From NCBI RefSeq assembly GCF_016765635.1, contig NZ_JAESVD010000013.1, positions 90,033 to 154,032 on the forward strand: DNA of 64,000 nucleotides, in the 5' to 3' direction. The DNA is from Shewanella schlegeliana. Its GTDB lineage: Bacteria > Pseudomonadota > Gammaproteobacteria > Enterobacterales > Shewanellaceae. The notes beneath the pieces are model-generated. The model was given only the letters and a program-made list of their open reading frames with translations, was not told the origin of the DNA and did no database searches. Below are positions 63,577 through 64,000 of the stretch, piece by piece. The position numbers and the translations under genes were made by a program. Every line of letters begins with the position of its first letter. The stretch's first letter is position 1.

Positions 63577-63608
63577 AAAAAATCCCCAACACAGAGTGCT
63601 GGGGATTT
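63577..63608 (-). terminator. Terminator of the rRNA operon
   Basis: AAATCCCCAACAC and the GTGCTGGGGATTT arm (63580-63608) form a stem; read leftward it ends in a T-run, some 15 bases after the 5S gene. Confidence 0.85.
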
Positions 63609-63621
63609 ATCGTGTATTAGG

Positions 63622-63740
63622 CGCCTGGAAATGACCTACTCTCACATGGGGAGACCCCACACTACCATCGGCGATACTGTGTTTCACTTCTGAGTTCGGA
63701 ATGGATTCAGGTGGGACCACAGCTCTATGGTTTCCAGACA
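63622..63740 (-). rRNA. rrf: 5S ribosomal RNA
   Basis: Read on the minus strand the sequence contains the conserved GGTCCCACCTGA, CCGAACTCAGAAGTGAAAC and GATGGTAGTGTGGGG blocks. 5' end TGTCTGG pairs with 3' end CCAGGC. Length about 119 bases. Ends may be off by one or two bases. Confidence 0.96.
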
Positions 63741-63913
63741 AATTCTGCTTTTACTTTCAGTTTTTTAAAAACTAAAGGTAAAAAAGTTTGGAAAGCTGTT
63801 ACTCGCCAGAGCAAGTAAACTGAAATTAAGTTTGAGTCCACACTACATTAAGTGCTTCATTCTAATTTTGTCTTAGAAACATTAGTCTCTCATACAAAAC
63901 CCATCAGGGTTGT
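63741..63913 (-). other. 23S-5S spacer
   Basis: About 170 bases between the 3' end of 23S and the start of 5S rRNA. No tRNA gene was seen. Confidence 0.8.
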
Positions 63914-64000
63914 ATGGTTAAGCCTCACGAGTCATTAGTACAAGTTAGCTCAACGCCTCACAACGCTTACACACCTTGCCTATCAACGTCCTAGTCTCGA
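63914..64000 (-). rRNA. rrl: 23S ribosomal RNA, 3' end
   Basis: The last 87 bases of a 23S gene read leftward, with the conserved GTTGATAGGC, GTGTGTAAGCG, GCGTTGAGCTAAC and GTGAGGCTTAACCAT sequence. The gene continues beyond the window edge. Confidence 0.95.

Overview
The window looks like core chromosome of a marine or aquatic gammaproteobacterium, most probably Shewanella or a close relative. This rests on gene content and order: comEC-msbA-lpxK-ycaR, yejK/yejL/yejM, phoP-phoQ, punA-nupC, a small multiheme cytochrome, a CsgI/YccT-type protein and an rRNA operon. No insertion sequence, prophage, integrase or CRISPR array was seen. Most genes end in compact rho-independent hairpins, several shared by convergent neighbours.

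Layout. 1-7.2 kb: the 3' end of a DsbA-family oxidoreductase, a large exported DUF11-like repeat protein, and a convergent secreted zinc metalloprotease (gametolysin-like) with tandem beta-sandwich repeats. 7.2-16.3 kb: a leftward envelope block with ycaR, lpxK, msbA and comEC, a divergent DUF2062 membrane protein, then an M23 peptidase with a QueD-like enzyme, and yejK. 16.7-19.4 kb: yejL-yejM, tRNA-Pro(GGG) and a 74-residue triheme cytochrome. 19.8-26.4 kb: a membrane diguanylate cyclase, an alpha/beta hydrolase, an unrecognised protein, nadE, a LysE-type exporter and a small membrane protein. 26.5-32.8 kb: a PhnCDE-type ABC importer with a fused double permease (phosphonate-like, possibly selenate or another oxyanion), phoP-phoQ, and a 2-oxoglutarate/Fe(II) oxygenase.

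33.4-53.6 kb is the most accessory-looking part. A PafA-like phosphatase and a small secreted partner lie next to a six-gene MoxR-Bat operon of overlapping genes (AAA ATPase, DUF58, DUF4381, two VWA proteins, BatD). Next is a Ser-type exported sulfatase, divergent from a GAF histidine kinase, a NarL-type regulator and a radical-SAM sulfatase maturase. An unrecognised outer-membrane barrel candidate, an RND adaptor and pump, and a FadL-type channel follow on the same strand. Sulfatase and maturase match each other in motif, so a regulated sulfate-ester module is a reasonable inference; its substrate cannot be read from the sequence.

54-64 kb: an HD-GYP protein with a degenerate GYP motif, DUF3135, CorA, a small membrane protein, CsgI/YccT, a LysR regulator divergent from punA-nupC with a nested palindrome between them, an EamA transporter, a patatin, and the 5S gene and 3' end of a 23S gene read leftward.

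No wholly new system can be proven from sequence alone. The best leads are the sulfatase/maturase/two-component module and its export neighbours, the Bat operon with its phosphatase neighbours, the PhnCDE-like importer without C-P lyase genes, a perfect 21-bp repeat upstream of two distant genes, and paired stem-loops in the metalloprotease leader.
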